Counted from the stretch's first letter, positions 45,708 to 56,860 are shown. The stretch: 64,000 nt of DNA from Acinetobacter sp. MB5 (GCF_003261585.1 NZ_POVU01000006.1:124001-188000); one strand, 5' to 3'. Translations and numbers: made by a program. The notes: generated by a model from the letters alone, not told the origin.

Positions 45708-47162
45708 TCAACTAAGAATGATATCGTATTGCTCTTGCGTATAGAGGTTTTCCACCTGAAATTTGATTATTCGGTTAATAAAGTGCTCTAAATCGGCCAC
45801 TGCTGGCGCTTCCGCTGTTAACAATTTATCAATCACAGATGGATGTGCAACAACGGTAAATCCCGCTTGTGACTGATAGGCACGTGCATAACGTAAAATT
45901 TCACGGAAGATTTCATAACATACGGTTTCTGCCGTTTTGACAAAACCACGCCCCTGACAGGTTGGACATGACTCACACAGCAAATGCTCTAATGATTCAC
46001 GCGTCCGTTTACGCGTCATTTCCACAAGCCCAAGCTCAGAGACTTGGGTAATCTTGGTTTTGGCATGATCACGCTCTAGCATGCGCTCGAACTGTTTCAT
46101 GACTTCATCGCGATGCGTTGCTTCCTGCATGTCGATAAAGTCAATAATGATGATGCCACCCAAATTACGCAAACGGAGCTGACGTGCTATGACTTGAGTC
46201 GCTTCCATATTGGTTTTAAAGACAGTGTCTTCTAAGCTACGACCACCGACATAAGAGCCTGTATTCACATCAATCGTGGTCATGGCTTCAGTCTGGTCGA
46301 TCATCAAATAACCGCCAGATTTGAGCGCTACACGTGTTTGCAAGGCCTTTTGAATATCTTCTTCGACATTGTACAAGTCAAATAAAGGACGCTCACCTGG
46401 ATAATGAATCAGGCGACTTTGCATTTCAGGCATAAATTCCTGAATAAAGTCTTTGAGCTTGGCATGAATTTCACGTGAATCAATACAAATCTTACTGGTT
46501 GATTCAGAGGCCAGATCACGCACAATCCGTTGATGTAATGGTAATTCTTCAAAAATCAGTGAAGGTACTGCAATTATTTTTTGCTTACGCTGAATATATT
46601 CCCAAAGCTTTGCCAGATAATTCATATCTTGGGCAATCGAAGCTTCATCAATCCCTTCTGCTGCAGTACGTACAATCACACTACCTGGGAGCTGATGTTC
46701 TTTCTGGATTTTTTCGATTAAGGTACGCAAACGATCACGTTCTTCTTCAGACTCAATACGCTGAGAAACCCCGATATGGTTCCCAAATGGCATGAGTACC
46801 AAATAACGTGAAGGAATCGAGAGGTCGGTACTGAGACGAGCCCCTTTCGTGCCGAGCATGTCTTTCATCACCTGAACGGTGAGGATTTGCCCAGGTTGAA
46901 GTAGATCAAAAACATTGGGTGTTGGTTGATTTCGTGGCCAGACCATATCGTTGATATGTAAGAATGCTGTTCTCGACAATCCAATATCGACAAAAGCAGC
47001 TTGCATACCCGGAAGGACACGCACGACTTTACCTTTATAAATATTTCCGACTAAACCACGTTTGACTGTACGTTCAACAAAGAGTTCGTTGACGGTTCCA
47101 TTTTCAATTAATGCGACGCGGCATTCCATCGGCGTGACATTAATCAGCAATTCATCTGACAT
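45708..47162 (-). CDS. rng: Ribonuclease G
   Basis: Single-strand endoribonuclease that matures the 5' end of 16S rRNA and aids mRNA decay. The 484 residues carry an S1-like segment (RGLVGNIYKGKVVRVLPGMQ), the catalytic part with TTIDVNTGSYVGGRSLEDTV and IIDFIDMQ, and the zinc-link CESCPTCQGRG near 405-415. Length is normal for RNase G and lacks the long RNase E tail. The gene is the last of the mreBCD-maf-rng cluster, starting 38 bases after maf. Confidence 0.95.
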   Translation of the reverse strand: MSDELLINVTPMECRVALIENGTVNELFVERTVKRGLVGNIYKGKVVRVLPGMQAAFVDIGLSRTAFLHINDMVWPRNQPTPNVFDLLQPGQILTVQVMKDMLGTKGARLSTDLSIPSRYLVLMPFGNHIGVSQRIESEEERDRLRTLIEKIQKEHQLPGSVIVRTAAEGIDEASIAQDMNYLAKLWEYIQRKQKIIAVPSLIFEELPLHQRIVRDLASESTSKICIDSREIHAKLKDFIQEFMPEMQSRLIHYPGERPLFDLYNVEEDIQKALQTRVALKSGGYLMIDQTEAMTTIDVNTGSYVGGRSLEDTVFKTNMEATQVIARQLRLRNLGGIIIIDFIDMQEATHRDEVMKQFERMLERDHAKTKITQVSELGLVEMTRKRTRESLEHLLCESCPTCQGRGFVKTAETVCYEIFREILRYARAYQSQAGFTVVAHPSVIDKLLTAEAPAVADLEHFINRIIKFQVENLYTQEQYDIILS

Positions 47163-47200
47163 AATAGACTCAAAACATTATAAGAATTTTTGTAAAGCGA

Positions 47201-47767
47201 TCAGTTTAATGCATCGACCGCTTGTAATAGCTGAATAGTCTCATGCAATGGCAGTCCAACCACATTGGTATAACTGCCGATAATGCGAGGAATATACTGC
47301 GCTGCCTGCCCTTGTATGGCATAGGCACCTGCTTTCCCCACTGGTTCCCCTGTTGCCCAATAATTTTCCATATCATTTGGCGTGAGCTGTTGAAACTCGA
47401 CTTGTGTCTGGACAACCCGATCTACTGACTGTTTGGCATTTGTAACACAAACCCCTGTCAAAACATCATGACAACGCCCTGACAGTTTTTGCCAAATAGC
47501 AAAAGCATGAGCTTTAGATTCGGGTTTTCCAATAATTTCACCATCGACCGATAAACTGGTATCTGCGGCAATCACTGTTGCGTCGGGAAATTTTTGTAAG
47601 ACTGCCCACGCTTTCGCTTGAGCCAAACGCGCAACATACTGCACAGCATTTTCATCTGGCAGCACACTTTCATCAATTTCAGGACTAAACACCTCAAACG
47701 TCAAACCAAGCTGTAACAACAACTCTTGGCGACGAGGTGAGCTCGAAGCTAAAATTAAATGCGCCAT
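47201..47767 (-). CDS. Maf-family nucleotide pyrophosphatase
   Basis: House-cleaning enzyme that hydrolyses non-canonical or methylated nucleoside triphosphates. The 188 residues begin HLILASSSPRRQELLLQLGL, with IAADTSLSVDGEIIGKP (catalytic Asp near 69) and GKAGAYAIQGQAAQYI, which are the family blocks. The frame runs on 51 codons upstream, but the ATG at 47767 is the family start. It overlaps the end of mreD by 13 bases, so translation is probably coupled. Confidence 0.93.
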   Translation of the reverse strand: MAHLILASSSPRRQELLLQLGLTFEVFSPEIDESVLPDENAVQYVARLAQAKAWAVLQKFPDATVIAADTSLSVDGEIIGKPESKAHAFAIWQKLSGRCHDVLTGVCVTNAKQSVDRVVQTQVEFQQLTPNDMENYWATGEPVGKAGAYAIQGQAAQYIPRIIGSYTNVVGLPLHETIQLLQAVDALN

Positions 47768-48246
47768 CTTTTCAAGAGATAATATAACACAGGCCAAGTA
47801 AAAACACTGCTGATTAATGGAGGCCAGCGGCGCATGATCGGATAGTTCACCCCAACCATGACCTGCGTGATCCATATAAAGACCACATAGGCAATAATCG
47901 CAAGAAATGCAATCACCCACAAATTCAGGAAGGATAAAATTCGTCGCTCACGAATAAAATAACGAGCAGCAAAAGTAATCACGACATAAATCAGCGCGTT
48001 TTGTCCAAGTGGTGCATCGAGCAATAGGTCAGTAAAAATACCCAAACCAAATGCAAACCAGACTCCACACCATGTTGGCTGACACAGCACCCAAAATAGC
48101 ATGACCAGCAACATAATCTGTGGTCGCCATGCCGAAACATCATAAGCTAACGGATAAACCGTCAGCACCGATGCAAGCAATGTCGAAATCACAATCCAGA
48201 TAAATGGATCTTTGGGTTTCTGCGGACGGTAATTAGCGACTAGCAT
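47755..48246 (-). CDS. mreD: Rod-shape-determining protein MreD
   Basis: Integral membrane protein of the elongasome, working with MreB and MreC in cell-wall synthesis. The 163 residues form about five hydrophobic segments, with WRPQIMLLVMLFWVLCQP and GLGIFTDLLLDAPLGQNAL typical of MreD. It overlaps mreC by 14 bases and maf by 13. Confidence 0.93.
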   Translation of the reverse strand: MLVANYRPQKPKDPFIWIVISTLLASVLTVYPLAYDVSAWRPQIMLLVMLFWVLCQPTWCGVWFAFGLGIFTDLLLDAPLGQNALIYVVITFAARYFIRERRILSFLNLWVIAFLAIIAYVVFIWITQVMVGVNYPIMRRWPPLISSVFTWPVLYYLLKRWRI

Positions 48247-49090
48247 AAGGCTGCTCCTTCGCTAACGAGTCCGAAAACAGTACCACCACATAATGCCCAC
48301 CAGCCAGTTGTCCTGCTGGAGTTACATTAATCTGTGCAAACTCACCCGAATTGTGGCGCTGAATTTTGGATACTGTTCCCACTAAATAACCTGCTGGGAA
48401 ATGTTCACCCAAACCTGAAGTATAAACGCGATCACCCACCATAAGATCTGCACTGGTTGGAACATATTGCATTTGCAAGATTCCAGAATCACCTGTCCCC
48501 GACACAATCGCACGCATTCCAGTCCGTTCAATACGAATCGACAGCGAGCTTTCTTTATCGGAAAGTAACAAGACACGGGCACTATGTGAGTAGACATCAA
48601 TAATCTGCCCCATGATACCGTGATCATCCAATACTGTTTGCCCCAAATACAAATGATCTGCTTTACCGCGGTTAATCATAATGATCTGACGTAATGGATC
48701 GGCATCGGTCCCAATGACTTCAGCAATTTCCATACGACCATCAATAATTAAAGGGGTATCAAGCAGACCACGCAAACGGGTATTTTCTGCAGAAAGTTCA
48801 GAGAGTTTTTGCAGGCGTACTTGTGCTTGTAACAACTCAGCACGCATTGCAGTATTTTCACGACGCAGTTGTTCTTCAGACTTGGTTTGTTGATTCAGCC
48901 ACTCTCGCGACATGACTGGATAGCTTGCAATGGCATAAATGGGATTATATGCCGCGTACAAGACATCCCTTGCAGGTTGCACTACATGAGGCATGCGCCA
49001 ATCAAAGAAAAGCACAAGTAAACAGGTAATGACCGCAATAATAAATGAGCGAAAAGATGGCGGTTGTCTTGAAAAAATATTCGGTTGCAC
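48233..49090 (-). CDS. mreC: Rod-shape-determining protein MreC
   Basis: Periplasmic scaffold of the elongasome, anchored by one N-terminal helix (FIIAVITCLLVLFFDW). Residues about 70-110 form a coiled coil (LRRENTAMRAELLQAQVRLQ), followed by the beta-domain with IINRGKADHLYLGQTVLDDHG and VGDRVYTSGLGEHFPAGYLVG. 285 residues. It begins 14 bases after mreB. Confidence 0.94.
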   Translation of the reverse strand: MQPNIFSRQPPSFRSFIIAVITCLLVLFFDWRMPHVVQPARDVLYAAYNPIYAIASYPVMSREWLNQQTKSEEQLRRENTAMRAELLQAQVRLQKLSELSAENTRLRGLLDTPLIIDGRMEIAEVIGTDADPLRQIIMINRGKADHLYLGQTVLDDHGIMGQIIDVYSHSARVLLLSDKESSLSIRIERTGMRAIVSGTGDSGILQMQYVPTSADLMVGDRVYTSGLGEHFPAGYLVGTVSKIQRHNSGEFAQINVTPAGQLAGGHYVVVLFSDSLAKEQPYASR

Positions 49091-49104
49091 CGCCCTGTCC
49101 TATT

Positions 49105-50160
<1,056 letters not shown>

Positions 50161-50282
50161 TCAGTTTTTACAAATGTGGACGCAAGGTCGCAACTTTAAC
50201 TAAATGTGATGATTTGAACAAGTCAATCGCTTATCATATAGCACGATATTTTGAAATTTTTTGATACTGACAAGGTGATGTT

Positions 50283-50594
50283 ATGTCTACATCGGATGCT
50301 CAGCATTCAGATCTAAATGCTCAAACCGTATCGCAAATTGCCAATCTTGCACGTTTATCGTTCAATGATACGCAATCTGCGGAGTACGCTCAAAGTCTAA
50401 ATAAAATTTTAGGCATGATGGAAACCTTAAAAGGCATTGATACTACAGGGATTGAGCCATTAAAAAGTCCATTTGATCATCCACAACCTTTACGCCCTGA
50501 CGTGGTCACTGAAACCAACCACCGTGAAGAATATCAAGCTGTTGCACCTGCAACCCAAGATGGCTTGTATTTAGTTCCTCGTGTGATCGAATAA
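50283..50594 (+). CDS. gatC: Glu/Asp-tRNA amidotransferase subunit C
   Basis: Small subunit that stabilises the GatCAB amidotransferase, which converts Glu-tRNA-Gln and Asp-tRNA-Asn into the correct amide forms. The 103 residues show QTVSQIANLARLSFNDTQSA at the N-terminus and the C-terminal LRPDVVTETNHRE block typical of GatC. AAGGTG precedes the ATG. First gene of gatCAB. Confidence 0.94.
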   Translation: MSTSDAQHSDLNAQTVSQIANLARLSFNDTQSAEYAQSLNKILGMMETLKGIDTTGIEPLKSPFDHPQPLRPDVVTETNHREEYQAVAPATQDGLYLVPRVIE

Positions 50595-50683
50595 TCTTTG
50601 TTTCATTTTGTAAATTTTGGCAGTTTTGTGGCGCTTTTCACAAAAACCAGCTCGGCTGCCATTTCTAGACTAGATTTTAAATT

Positions 50684-52162
50684 ATGACTGATTTACATCG
50701 CCTCTCTATTCGCGAATTGTCAGAAGGTTTGCAAAGCAGCAAATTTTCTTCTCGCGAACTGACACAACATTATTTAAAGCGTATTGAAAAAATTGATGCT
50801 CAGGTTAAAAGTTATGTCACGGTAACCCCTGAGCTGGCACTTGCCCAAGCCGATGCTGCCGATGCTGCAATCCAAGCAGGCAATGCTTCTGTCCTTGCAG
50901 GGATTCCACTGGCACATAAAGACATTTTCTGTACCCAAGGTGTTCGCACTTCTGCAGGTTCAAAAATGCTCGACAACTTCATTTCACCTTACGATGCCAC
51001 TGTAGTGAGCAAAGCCAAAGCCGCAGGTCTCGTGACTTTGGGTAAAGTGAACATGGACGAGTTTGCCATGGGTTCAACCTCTGAAAGCTCGTACTATGGC
51101 GCAACCAAAAACCCGTGGAACTTGGACTATGTTCCAGGCGGTTCTTCAGGGGGTTCTGCTGCTGTGGTTGCGGCTGACCTTGCCCCGTTTGCCACAGGCA
51201 CAGATACAGGCGGCTCAATTCGCCAACCTGCGTCATTTTGTGGTTTGACAGGTTTAAAACCAACTTATGGTCGTGTGTCTCGTTTCGGGATTATCGCGTT
51301 TGCTTCATCTTTAGACCAAGCAGGCCCAATGGCACGTTCGGCTGAAGACTGTGCTTACCTGATGAATGTGATTGCAGGTCACGATGCCAAAGACTCAACT
51401 TCTGTAGAAAAAGACGTTGATGACTATGTCGCGAACCTCAATGCAACGTCTGTGAAAGGTTTACGCATTGGTATTCCGAAACAGTACTTCAATGTTGCAG
51501 GTTTAGCGGCTGACGTAAAAGCACGTGTTGAAGCGTCGTTAAAGAAACTTGAAGACATGGGCGCTATTTTGGTCGAAGTTGACCTGAATATGGTTGAAGC
51601 TTATGTGCCGACTTATTACCTAATCGCACCTGCTGAAGCGTCTTCAAACTTGTCACGTTATGACGGCGTGCGCTATGGCTACCGCTGTGAAAACCCTGTG
51701 GACTTGATGGACTTGTACAAGCGTTCTCGTTCTGAAGGTTTTGGCGAAGAAGTCAAACGTCGTATCCTGATCGGAACCTACGCACTATCTGCGGGTTATT
51801 ACGATGCGTACTATGTCAAAGCACAAAAAGTTCGTCGTTTAATTCAGCAAGATTTCTTAAAAGCCTTTGAACAGGTTGATGTGATTGCTGCACCTTCTGC
51901 ACCAACCACAGCCTATAAGATCGGTGCGAACCTTAGCCCAACCGAAATGTATTTGGGTGACGTGTACACGCTTGCAGTGAACTTGGCGGGTCTGCCTGCG
52001 ATTAACGCACCTGTAGGTTTAGATGATCACAACTTACCTGTCGGCTTACAGTTAATTGGTAATTACTGGTCTGAATCTCAATTGTTGTCGATTGTGCATC
52101 AATACCAACAAAACACTGACTTCCACACCCAACGTGCGGCAATTGCTGAGGAGAATGCATAA
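50684..52162 (+). CDS. gatA: Glu/Asp-tRNA amidotransferase subunit A
   Basis: Amidase subunit that releases ammonia from glutamine for GatB. The 492 residues have the amidase signature with Lys79 (LAHKDIFC), cis-Ser154 ([14 protein letters not shown]) and nucleophile Ser178 ([13 protein letters not shown]). It starts 89 bases after gatC and its last base is shared with the gatB start (TAATG). Confidence 0.97.
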   Translation: MTDLHRLSIRELSEGLQSSKFSSRELTQHYLKRIEKIDAQVKSYVTVTPELALAQADAADAAIQAGNASVLAGIPLAHKDIFCTQGVRTSAGSKMLDNFISPYDATVVSKAKAAGLVTLGKVNMDEFAMGSTSESSYYGATKNPWNLDYVPGGSSGGSAAVVAADLAPFATGTDTGGSIRQPASFCGLTGLKPTYGRVSRFGIIAFASSLDQAGPMARSAEDCAYLMNVIAGHDAKDSTSVEKDVDDYVANLNATSVKGLRIGIPKQYFNVAGLAADVKARVEASLKKLEDMGAILVEVDLNMVEAYVPTYYLIAPAEASSNLSRYDGVRYGYRCENPVDLMDLYKRSRSEGFGEEVKRRILIGTYALSAGYYDAYYVKAQKVRRLIQQDFLKAFEQVDVIAAPSAPTTAYKIGANLSPTEMYLGDVYTLAVNLAGLPAINAPVGLDDHNLPVGLQLIGNYWSESQLLSIVHQYQQNTDFHTQRAAIAEENA

Positions 52163-53637
52163 TGGCACAAGCTCAAAAAAAGCCTAAATCAAACCTGATT
52201 GATGGTTGGGAAGTGGTGATCGGGATTGAGATTCACACTCAGCTTGCAACTAAATCTAAAATCTTCTCAGGTTCATCGACTGAATTTGGTCAAGACCCAA
52301 ATACTCAAGCGAGTTTGGTTGACTTGGCAATGCCAGGGGTTTTGCCTGTATTGAATAAAGAAGTGGTTGATCTTGCGATTCGCTTTGGTTTGGGGATTGA
52401 TGCTTACATCGACCAAGCCTCTGTGTTTGCCCGTAAAAACTATTTCTACCCTGACTCACCAAAAGGCTACCAAATTAGCCAAATGGACAACCCGATTGTG
52501 GGCTTGGGTCATATTGACATTCAACTTGAAGATGGCACTGTAAAACGCATTGGCGTAACCCGTGCTCACCTTGAAGAAGATGCGGGTAAATCTGTTCATG
52601 ATCAGTTTGAAGGTATGTCAGGCATCGACTTGAACCGTGCAGGTACACCTTTACTTGAAATCGTGTCTGAACCAGACATGCGTTCGGTTGAAGAAGCGGT
52701 TGCCTACATTAAAGCGATTCACACACTGGTGCGTTGGCTCGGTATTTCTGACGGTAACATGGCAGAAGGTTCGTTCCGTGCCGACTGTAACGTGTCTTTA
52801 CGCCGCCCAGGTCAGCCGTTTGGTACACGTTGTGAATTGAAAAACCTCAACTCATTCCGTTTCATTGAGCAAGCGATCAATGTTGAAATTGAACGTCAAA
52901 TGGAAATTCTGGAATGGGATGGCACGGTAGATCAAGAAACACGTTTGTTCGACCCTGTGAAAATGGAAACGCGTTCAATGCGTTCTAAAGAAGAAGCGAA
53001 CGATTACCGCTACTTCCCTGACCCTGACTTGTTGCCTGTGATTATTGCCGATGCGCAAATCGAAGCAGCTCGCGCAGCATTGCCTGAGTTACCTGCGGCA
53101 CGTCGTGCACGTTTCGTGGCTGACTTTGGTGTGACTGAGTACGATGCACATGTATTGACGCTGAATCGTGAAATGTCTGACTTTTTTGAAGCAGTCGTTG
53201 CAGCGGCAGGCGGTGCGGCTCAAGGTAAAGTCTCTGCAAACTGGGTGATGGGTGAATTCTCAGGTGCTTTAAACAAAGCAGGCTTGGATTTGGCTGACTC
53301 TCCTGTATCTGCTGAGCAACTTGGTGGCATGATTGCTCGTATTGTCGATAACACCATTAACGGTAAAATCGCGAAGCAAGTGTTTGGCTTTATGTGGGAA
53401 GAAGGCAAAACTGCCGATGCCATTATTGCTGAAAAAGGCTTGAAGCAAGAAACCGATACAGGCGCGATTGAAGCGATTATTAAAGACGTGCTTGCAGCCA
53501 ATGAAAAAATGGTTGAGGAATATAAGTCTGGTAAAGAGAAAGCCTTTAACGGTCTTGTCGGTCAAGTGATGAAAGCTGCAAAAGGTAAAGCCAACCCAGC
53601 TCAAGTCAATGAATTGATGAAGAAATTGATTGGTTAA
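52162..53637 (+). CDS. gatB: Glu/Asp-tRNA amidotransferase subunit B
   Basis: tRNA-binding and kinase-like subunit that activates and amidates the misacylated tRNA. The 491 residues carry [70 protein letters not shown] and the helical tail with YqeY-like [16 protein letters not shown]. Overlaps gatA by one base; ends at a terminator. Confidence 0.97.
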   Translation: MAQAQKKPKSNLIDGWEVVIGIEIHTQLATKSKIFSGSSTEFGQDPNTQASLVDLAMPGVLPVLNKEVVDLAIRFGLGIDAYIDQASVFARKNYFYPDSPKGYQISQMDNPIVGLGHIDIQLEDGTVKRIGVTRAHLEEDAGKSVHDQFEGMSGIDLNRAGTPLLEIVSEPDMRSVEEAVAYIKAIHTLVRWLGISDGNMAEGSFRADCNVSLRRPGQPFGTRCELKNLNSFRFIEQAINVEIERQMEILEWDGTVDQETRLFDPVKMETRSMRSKEEANDYRYFPDPDLLPVIIADAQIEAARAALPELPAARRARFVADFGVTEYDAHVLTLNREMSDFFEAVVAAAGGAAQGKVSANWVMGEFSGALNKAGLDLADSPVSAEQLGGMIARIVDNTINGKIAKQVFGFMWEEGKTADAIIAEKGLKQETDTGAIEAIIKDVLAANEKMVEEYKSGKEKAFNGLVGQVMKAAKGKANPAQVNELMKKLIG

Positions 53638-53657
53638 TCTTATCAAACTTTAAAAGA

Positions 53658-53686
53658 AAACCCGCTTTAGAGCGGGTTTCTTTTTT
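53658..53686. terminator. Terminator after gatB
   Basis: Nine-base stem AAACCCGCT / AGCGGGTTT (53658-53666 and 53671-53679) with loop TTAG, then C and T6. It overlaps the end of the convergent metallopeptidase-like gene. Confidence 0.88.
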
Positions 53687-54896
53687 CAAAAAAATCATGC
53701 ATTCTACTTTTAATAAATAATAATGGAGTAGCATCTCCTAAGTATTCTTTCTCAATCAAATCACATAACTCAAATATATATTTCTTTATGTAAATATAAT
53801 ATTCATACGCACTCAGTTCACCCTGTTCAGCACTAAGATTTAAAAATGAAGTTAGTCCGTCATTATCATCTGTCAAATATCTCCATTTCCAATACAATCC
53901 TACCAACAAATTAGATTTTGTACCAAGATAAGCACAGGTTTTAAGAAAAATATCTCTATCATAGTTTTTGAAAGCTATCTCTTCGAGTACATAATAAGTG
54001 AAATATTCGAAAAATTTCATTCTTATAACAGGGTGTGGATGTGTACTTTCAAAAATATTTAATTGCTCACTGTAAGTGCCATCGTAATAGAATTGATTAA
54101 AAATACAGGTTTGTCCACATAAAAGCATATATACATTAGCGAAAGTAAGTTGTTTCTTATGAAGCATATATTTCAAGGTTATCATCATCCCTTTTATATC
54201 AGCTAACAACTCCATTGATTGTCTAAAAGGAATTAAATTCTGACTATTATCGAAATCTGAAGAAGTACTAATTTCTGAGTAATATTGACCTGACTTATAC
54301 CCCATATCTTTCAATATTTTCATATGTTTTTGGAGCAGATGAGAAACCTCATGCGATAGAACTGATATCAATGCCCATTGCCAAAACATTGTTTTACTTG
54401 CTTGAACATTTGCATCCATCAAATCATGCTTTTGACTATCGTTTAAGGCTTGCACAGCTATAGCGGCAAAATCATCAAGTTTATCTAAGTCAAATTTAGG
54501 TAAATCATTAAATAGAAAATCACTATCTTTATATAAATAAAAATTATTTAAATCATCTATATTTTTCGGTGAATCTTGATAAAATTTTTTTGAGTAAGCC
54601 GTAAATGTAACTGCCCATCTATAAAGCTCAATTAACATATTTTGTGTAATTAATATTTGAGCAACTTTATATTCATCACCTACAAAACCTGCATATGCAT
54701 TAATAGATGCTCTATTAACTACTTTGATATGAATTTTTAAACCTATATCTTTTAGTAAATCCGTTTTTAAAAAATTATCAAACTTTAAAATCATTAGTGA
54801 TGATAAATCACATATATTTTTTTCATCAATAAACATGTTACGTTCATCAAACATTCTTTCTTGCTTTATATAACTTTTTTCTTCTTTAGTGGACAC
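53667..54896 (-). CDS. Orphan HExxH metallopeptidase-like protein
   Basis: The product (about 409 residues) has a zinc-peptidase pattern: SVLSHEVSHLLQKH with HEVSH near 182-186, then ELLAD (Glu about 229, Asp about 233, in the place of the third ligand) and STHPHPVIRM near 284-293, as in M48-like enzymes. It has no signal peptide or clear membrane span, so it is probably cytoplasmic. The family is not recognised. Codon use is strongly AT-rich compared with gatB next to it. GTG at 54896 is chosen, since GAGGG lies seven bases ahead; TTG at 54899 is also possible. No toxin, antitoxin or phage gene lies next to it. Confidence 0.65.
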   Translation of the reverse strand: MSTKEEKSYIKQERMFDERNMFIDEKNICDLSSLMILKFDNFLKTDLLKDIGLKIHIKVVNRASINAYAGFVGDEYKVAQILITQNMLIELYRWAVTFTAYSKKFYQDSPKNIDDLNNFYLYKDSDFLFNDLPKFDLDKLDDFAAIAVQALNDSQKHDLMDANVQASKTMFWQWALISVLSHEVSHLLQKHMKILKDMGYKSGQYYSEISTSSDFDNSQNLIPFRQSMELLADIKGMMITLKYMLHKKQLTFANVYMLLCGQTCIFNQFYYDGTYSEQLNIFESTHPHPVIRMKFFEYFTYYVLEEIAFKNYDRDIFLKTCAYLGTKSNLLVGLYWKWRYLTDDNDGLTSFLNLSAEQGELSAYEYYIYIKKYIFELCDLIEKEYLGDATPLLFIKSRMHDFFEKRNPL

Positions 54897-55085
54897 CAAT
54901 ATACCCTCTTAAAAATCCCCAATAAAACAAGAAAATTATATTGCAAACTTATTTAATTAATATGTAATTTTTTCATATAAAATCAACAAAAAAACCTCTC
55001 ATCAAAAAACTACCCTCCATCACAAACTCAAAGACTTAAGACGTATCCAACTTTCAAAGTCCTTCTTTATGTGTGATTTCTGAAT

Positions 55086-55128
55086 CCCTCTCCTTGCGAA
55101 GCTTCGCTTTTCAGCTTTAAAAAGGGGA
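55086..55128. repeat. CT/GA-rich palindromic repeat with expanded loop, copy 1
   Basis: CCCTCTCCTT at 55086-55095, then an insert with GCGAAGCTTCGC (a 12-base palindrome), then AAAAAGGGGA near 55119-55128. It looks like the repeat at 16919 with its 3-base loop replaced by a longer insert that has its own hairpin. Confidence 0.6.
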
Positions 55129-55160
55129 CTTTGTCATATGATTAATTTGATACGCGTGAT

Positions 55161-55226
55161 CCCCTCTCCTGAGCAAGTTTTAAAGTACTGCTTTAAAACC
55201 AAGCGCAAGTGAGGGCTAGGGAGAGG
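55161..55226. repeat. CT/GA-rich palindromic repeat with expanded loop, copy 2
   Basis: CCCCTCTCCT at 55161-55170, an insert of about 40 bases, then GTGAGGGCTAGGGAGAGG ending at 55226. The insert holds its own stem GTTTTAAAG / CTTTAAAAC (55177-55185 and 55191-55199) with loop TACTG. The outer parts match the family at 17402 and 16919. Confidence 0.7.
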
Positions 55227-55234
55227 ATTTAAAC

Positions 55235-55741
55235 CTACTTCCCTCTGATCACACCCAACTGATTCCAAACCTCAGGCGTCAAAAACGTCACCACCAACTT
55301 ATTCATATCCACATAGCGCAACAATCCATTAAGCTGATGCTTCACTTCAGGCGTTTTCAAAATTTCCTCACCCGTAATCTGTCCCAACTGCTGAAAACTT
55401 TCCCCAACTGCCTGTACGCCATCCGCCTGAATCACTGCTTTGGTCTGTGTCGAACATTGATCCACCAAAATACGCTGCAACACCTGCGCCACGCTTTGAT
55501 CTAACGCATTTTTCTGTTCTTCGGTCACATGACTAAACTGCTTTAACTCAGGATGATTCGACAGTGCCACAAATGTCCACTGCAACACGGTAGTTTTATC
55601 ACTTGCCGTGGTAGCCTTCACCAAACATTCACTGAGTCGGTCAACGGTTGGGCTTGCTTGAGTCACTTGAGTTGTGCCCAAAACTGCGGCTGCGAGCAAA
55701 ATGGCTCGACCTAAAAAGGAAGCTTTACGTGGTGCAGACAT
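55235..55741 (-). CDS. Secreted protein of unknown function
   Basis: The 168-residue product has a signal peptide (GRAILLAAAVLGTTQVTQA-SP) and a mature helical domain of about 140 residues with two Cys (LSECLVK, VDQCSTQ) that could form a disulfide. Segments such as SNHPELKQFSHVTEEQKNAL and VDMNKLVVTFLTPEVWNQLG are distinctive but the family is not recognised. An expanded palindromic repeat lies only 9 bases past its stop. Confidence 0.75.
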   Translation of the reverse strand: MSAPRKASFLGRAILLAAAVLGTTQVTQASPTVDRLSECLVKATTASDKTTVLQWTFVALSNHPELKQFSHVTEEQKNALDQSVAQVLQRILVDQCSTQTKAVIQADGVQAVGESFQQLGQITGEEILKTPEVKHQLNGLLRYVDMNKLVVTFLTPEVWNQLGVIRGK

Positions 55742-55848
55742 AAGCTGAGTTCCATAAATGAAATAATTGGCTTGGTTGTATCATACGACGATCTGCTCGG
55801 TTGTTCTAACTGTGTAAATGCTGTGCTCATCTACTGTGTTCAAAGCAT

Positions 55849-56616
55849 TTATTCAAGCCCTGCAAAGTTCCACGTTTCAGGAATTTTTGGCTGAATCGGC
55901 GGATGATTTAAATCAATGTTCAGAATTCGACTACCTTTATAGGATTTTTCGTCCGAATCGGAAGCAGGAGAAACATGCAAACCATAGGCATATCGGAACT
56001 GCCATAACATCGGCTTGAGAACTTGAATGTCGACACTCAGCCCATCTTCATCGTGACAGTCACCTTTTGAACGCTCATAGTCTTCTTCAGAGAAACAAGC
56101 ACGAATCATACGACCAAAACTAAAAGGATAGTTCTGCATCAATGGCTTTGTCTGACCATTGGCGAGAAGTTCATAAAAATCTGCCCGTTCGATGTTTGCG
56201 CCACCCCCTGAATACATTTCAGAATAGGTTTTTATACCTGCAATTGCATAACGCTTTTGATCGAGTGGAAAGAGTTTAGGGTAAACATACTGGCTGCTTC
56301 GTTGATCATCATCTTGAGTTGGGGTCAGTACATGCCATTGCTGCGTCAATTTTAAGCCCTGTGATGATGATTGAAATGTAGCAACATCGCCCTCGGACAA
56401 GATCCAGATAGATTGATCAGGGAGTTTTAGACTTCTGATCAGTTTAGGCTGATGACATAAAGTTGCGGCTTGCTGGCAAATGGATTGCTGCTAAGAGGGG
56501 CTTAGTTGAGCTTTTTTAAACTCAGCAATTTTGAGTGGTTCAGCAACAGTCAGCATACTCACTACACTGGTCAAAACGGCAAGGAGGACTTTTGAATCGA
56601 GATTTTTATTGTTCAT
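55849..56616 (-). pseudogene. Secreted or membrane-linked protein gene with internal amber codon
   Basis: The frame starts at the ATG at 56616 (MNNKNLDSKVLLAVLTSVVS, signal-like), runs to codon 41, and meets TAG at 56491-56493 (codon 42). It then stays open in the same frame through QQSICQQAATLCHQPKLIRS, LKLPDQSIWILSEGDVATF and on to the stop at 55849. The TAG sits before CAG CAA, so a single C-to-T change of a Gln codon would explain it. A TTG at 56400 could start a 183-residue C-terminal product, but that lacks the signal. The full protein, about 254 residues, is not recognised. A sequencing error is also possible. Confidence 0.7.
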
Positions 56617-56860
56617 ATTCAAGCATATTCCAGATTTATTTTTAAAACACAAGGCTAAAGGCATTTTAGGGCAGAAATATCTTGATGTATTAGATCAACT
56701 TTAATCAGAAGGTAAATAGATCTTCGATTAACGTTTTGGTGTTATTCCCATATCCATATTTATTGCTACCATTGAGGATTCATGCAGCTTGATTTAGATA
56801 TTTTATTTATATTTGCCTATTTTTTAAAAAATTATTTGCTCATTTTAAAAATTTAGCAAA

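Larger units (their letters stand above)
54897..55234. other. Gap with repeats upstream of the metallopeptidase-like gene
   Basis: The left half is AT-rich and should hold that gene's promoter. The right half holds two copies of the CT/GA-rich palindrome family, listed separately. No gene was found. Confidence 0.4.
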
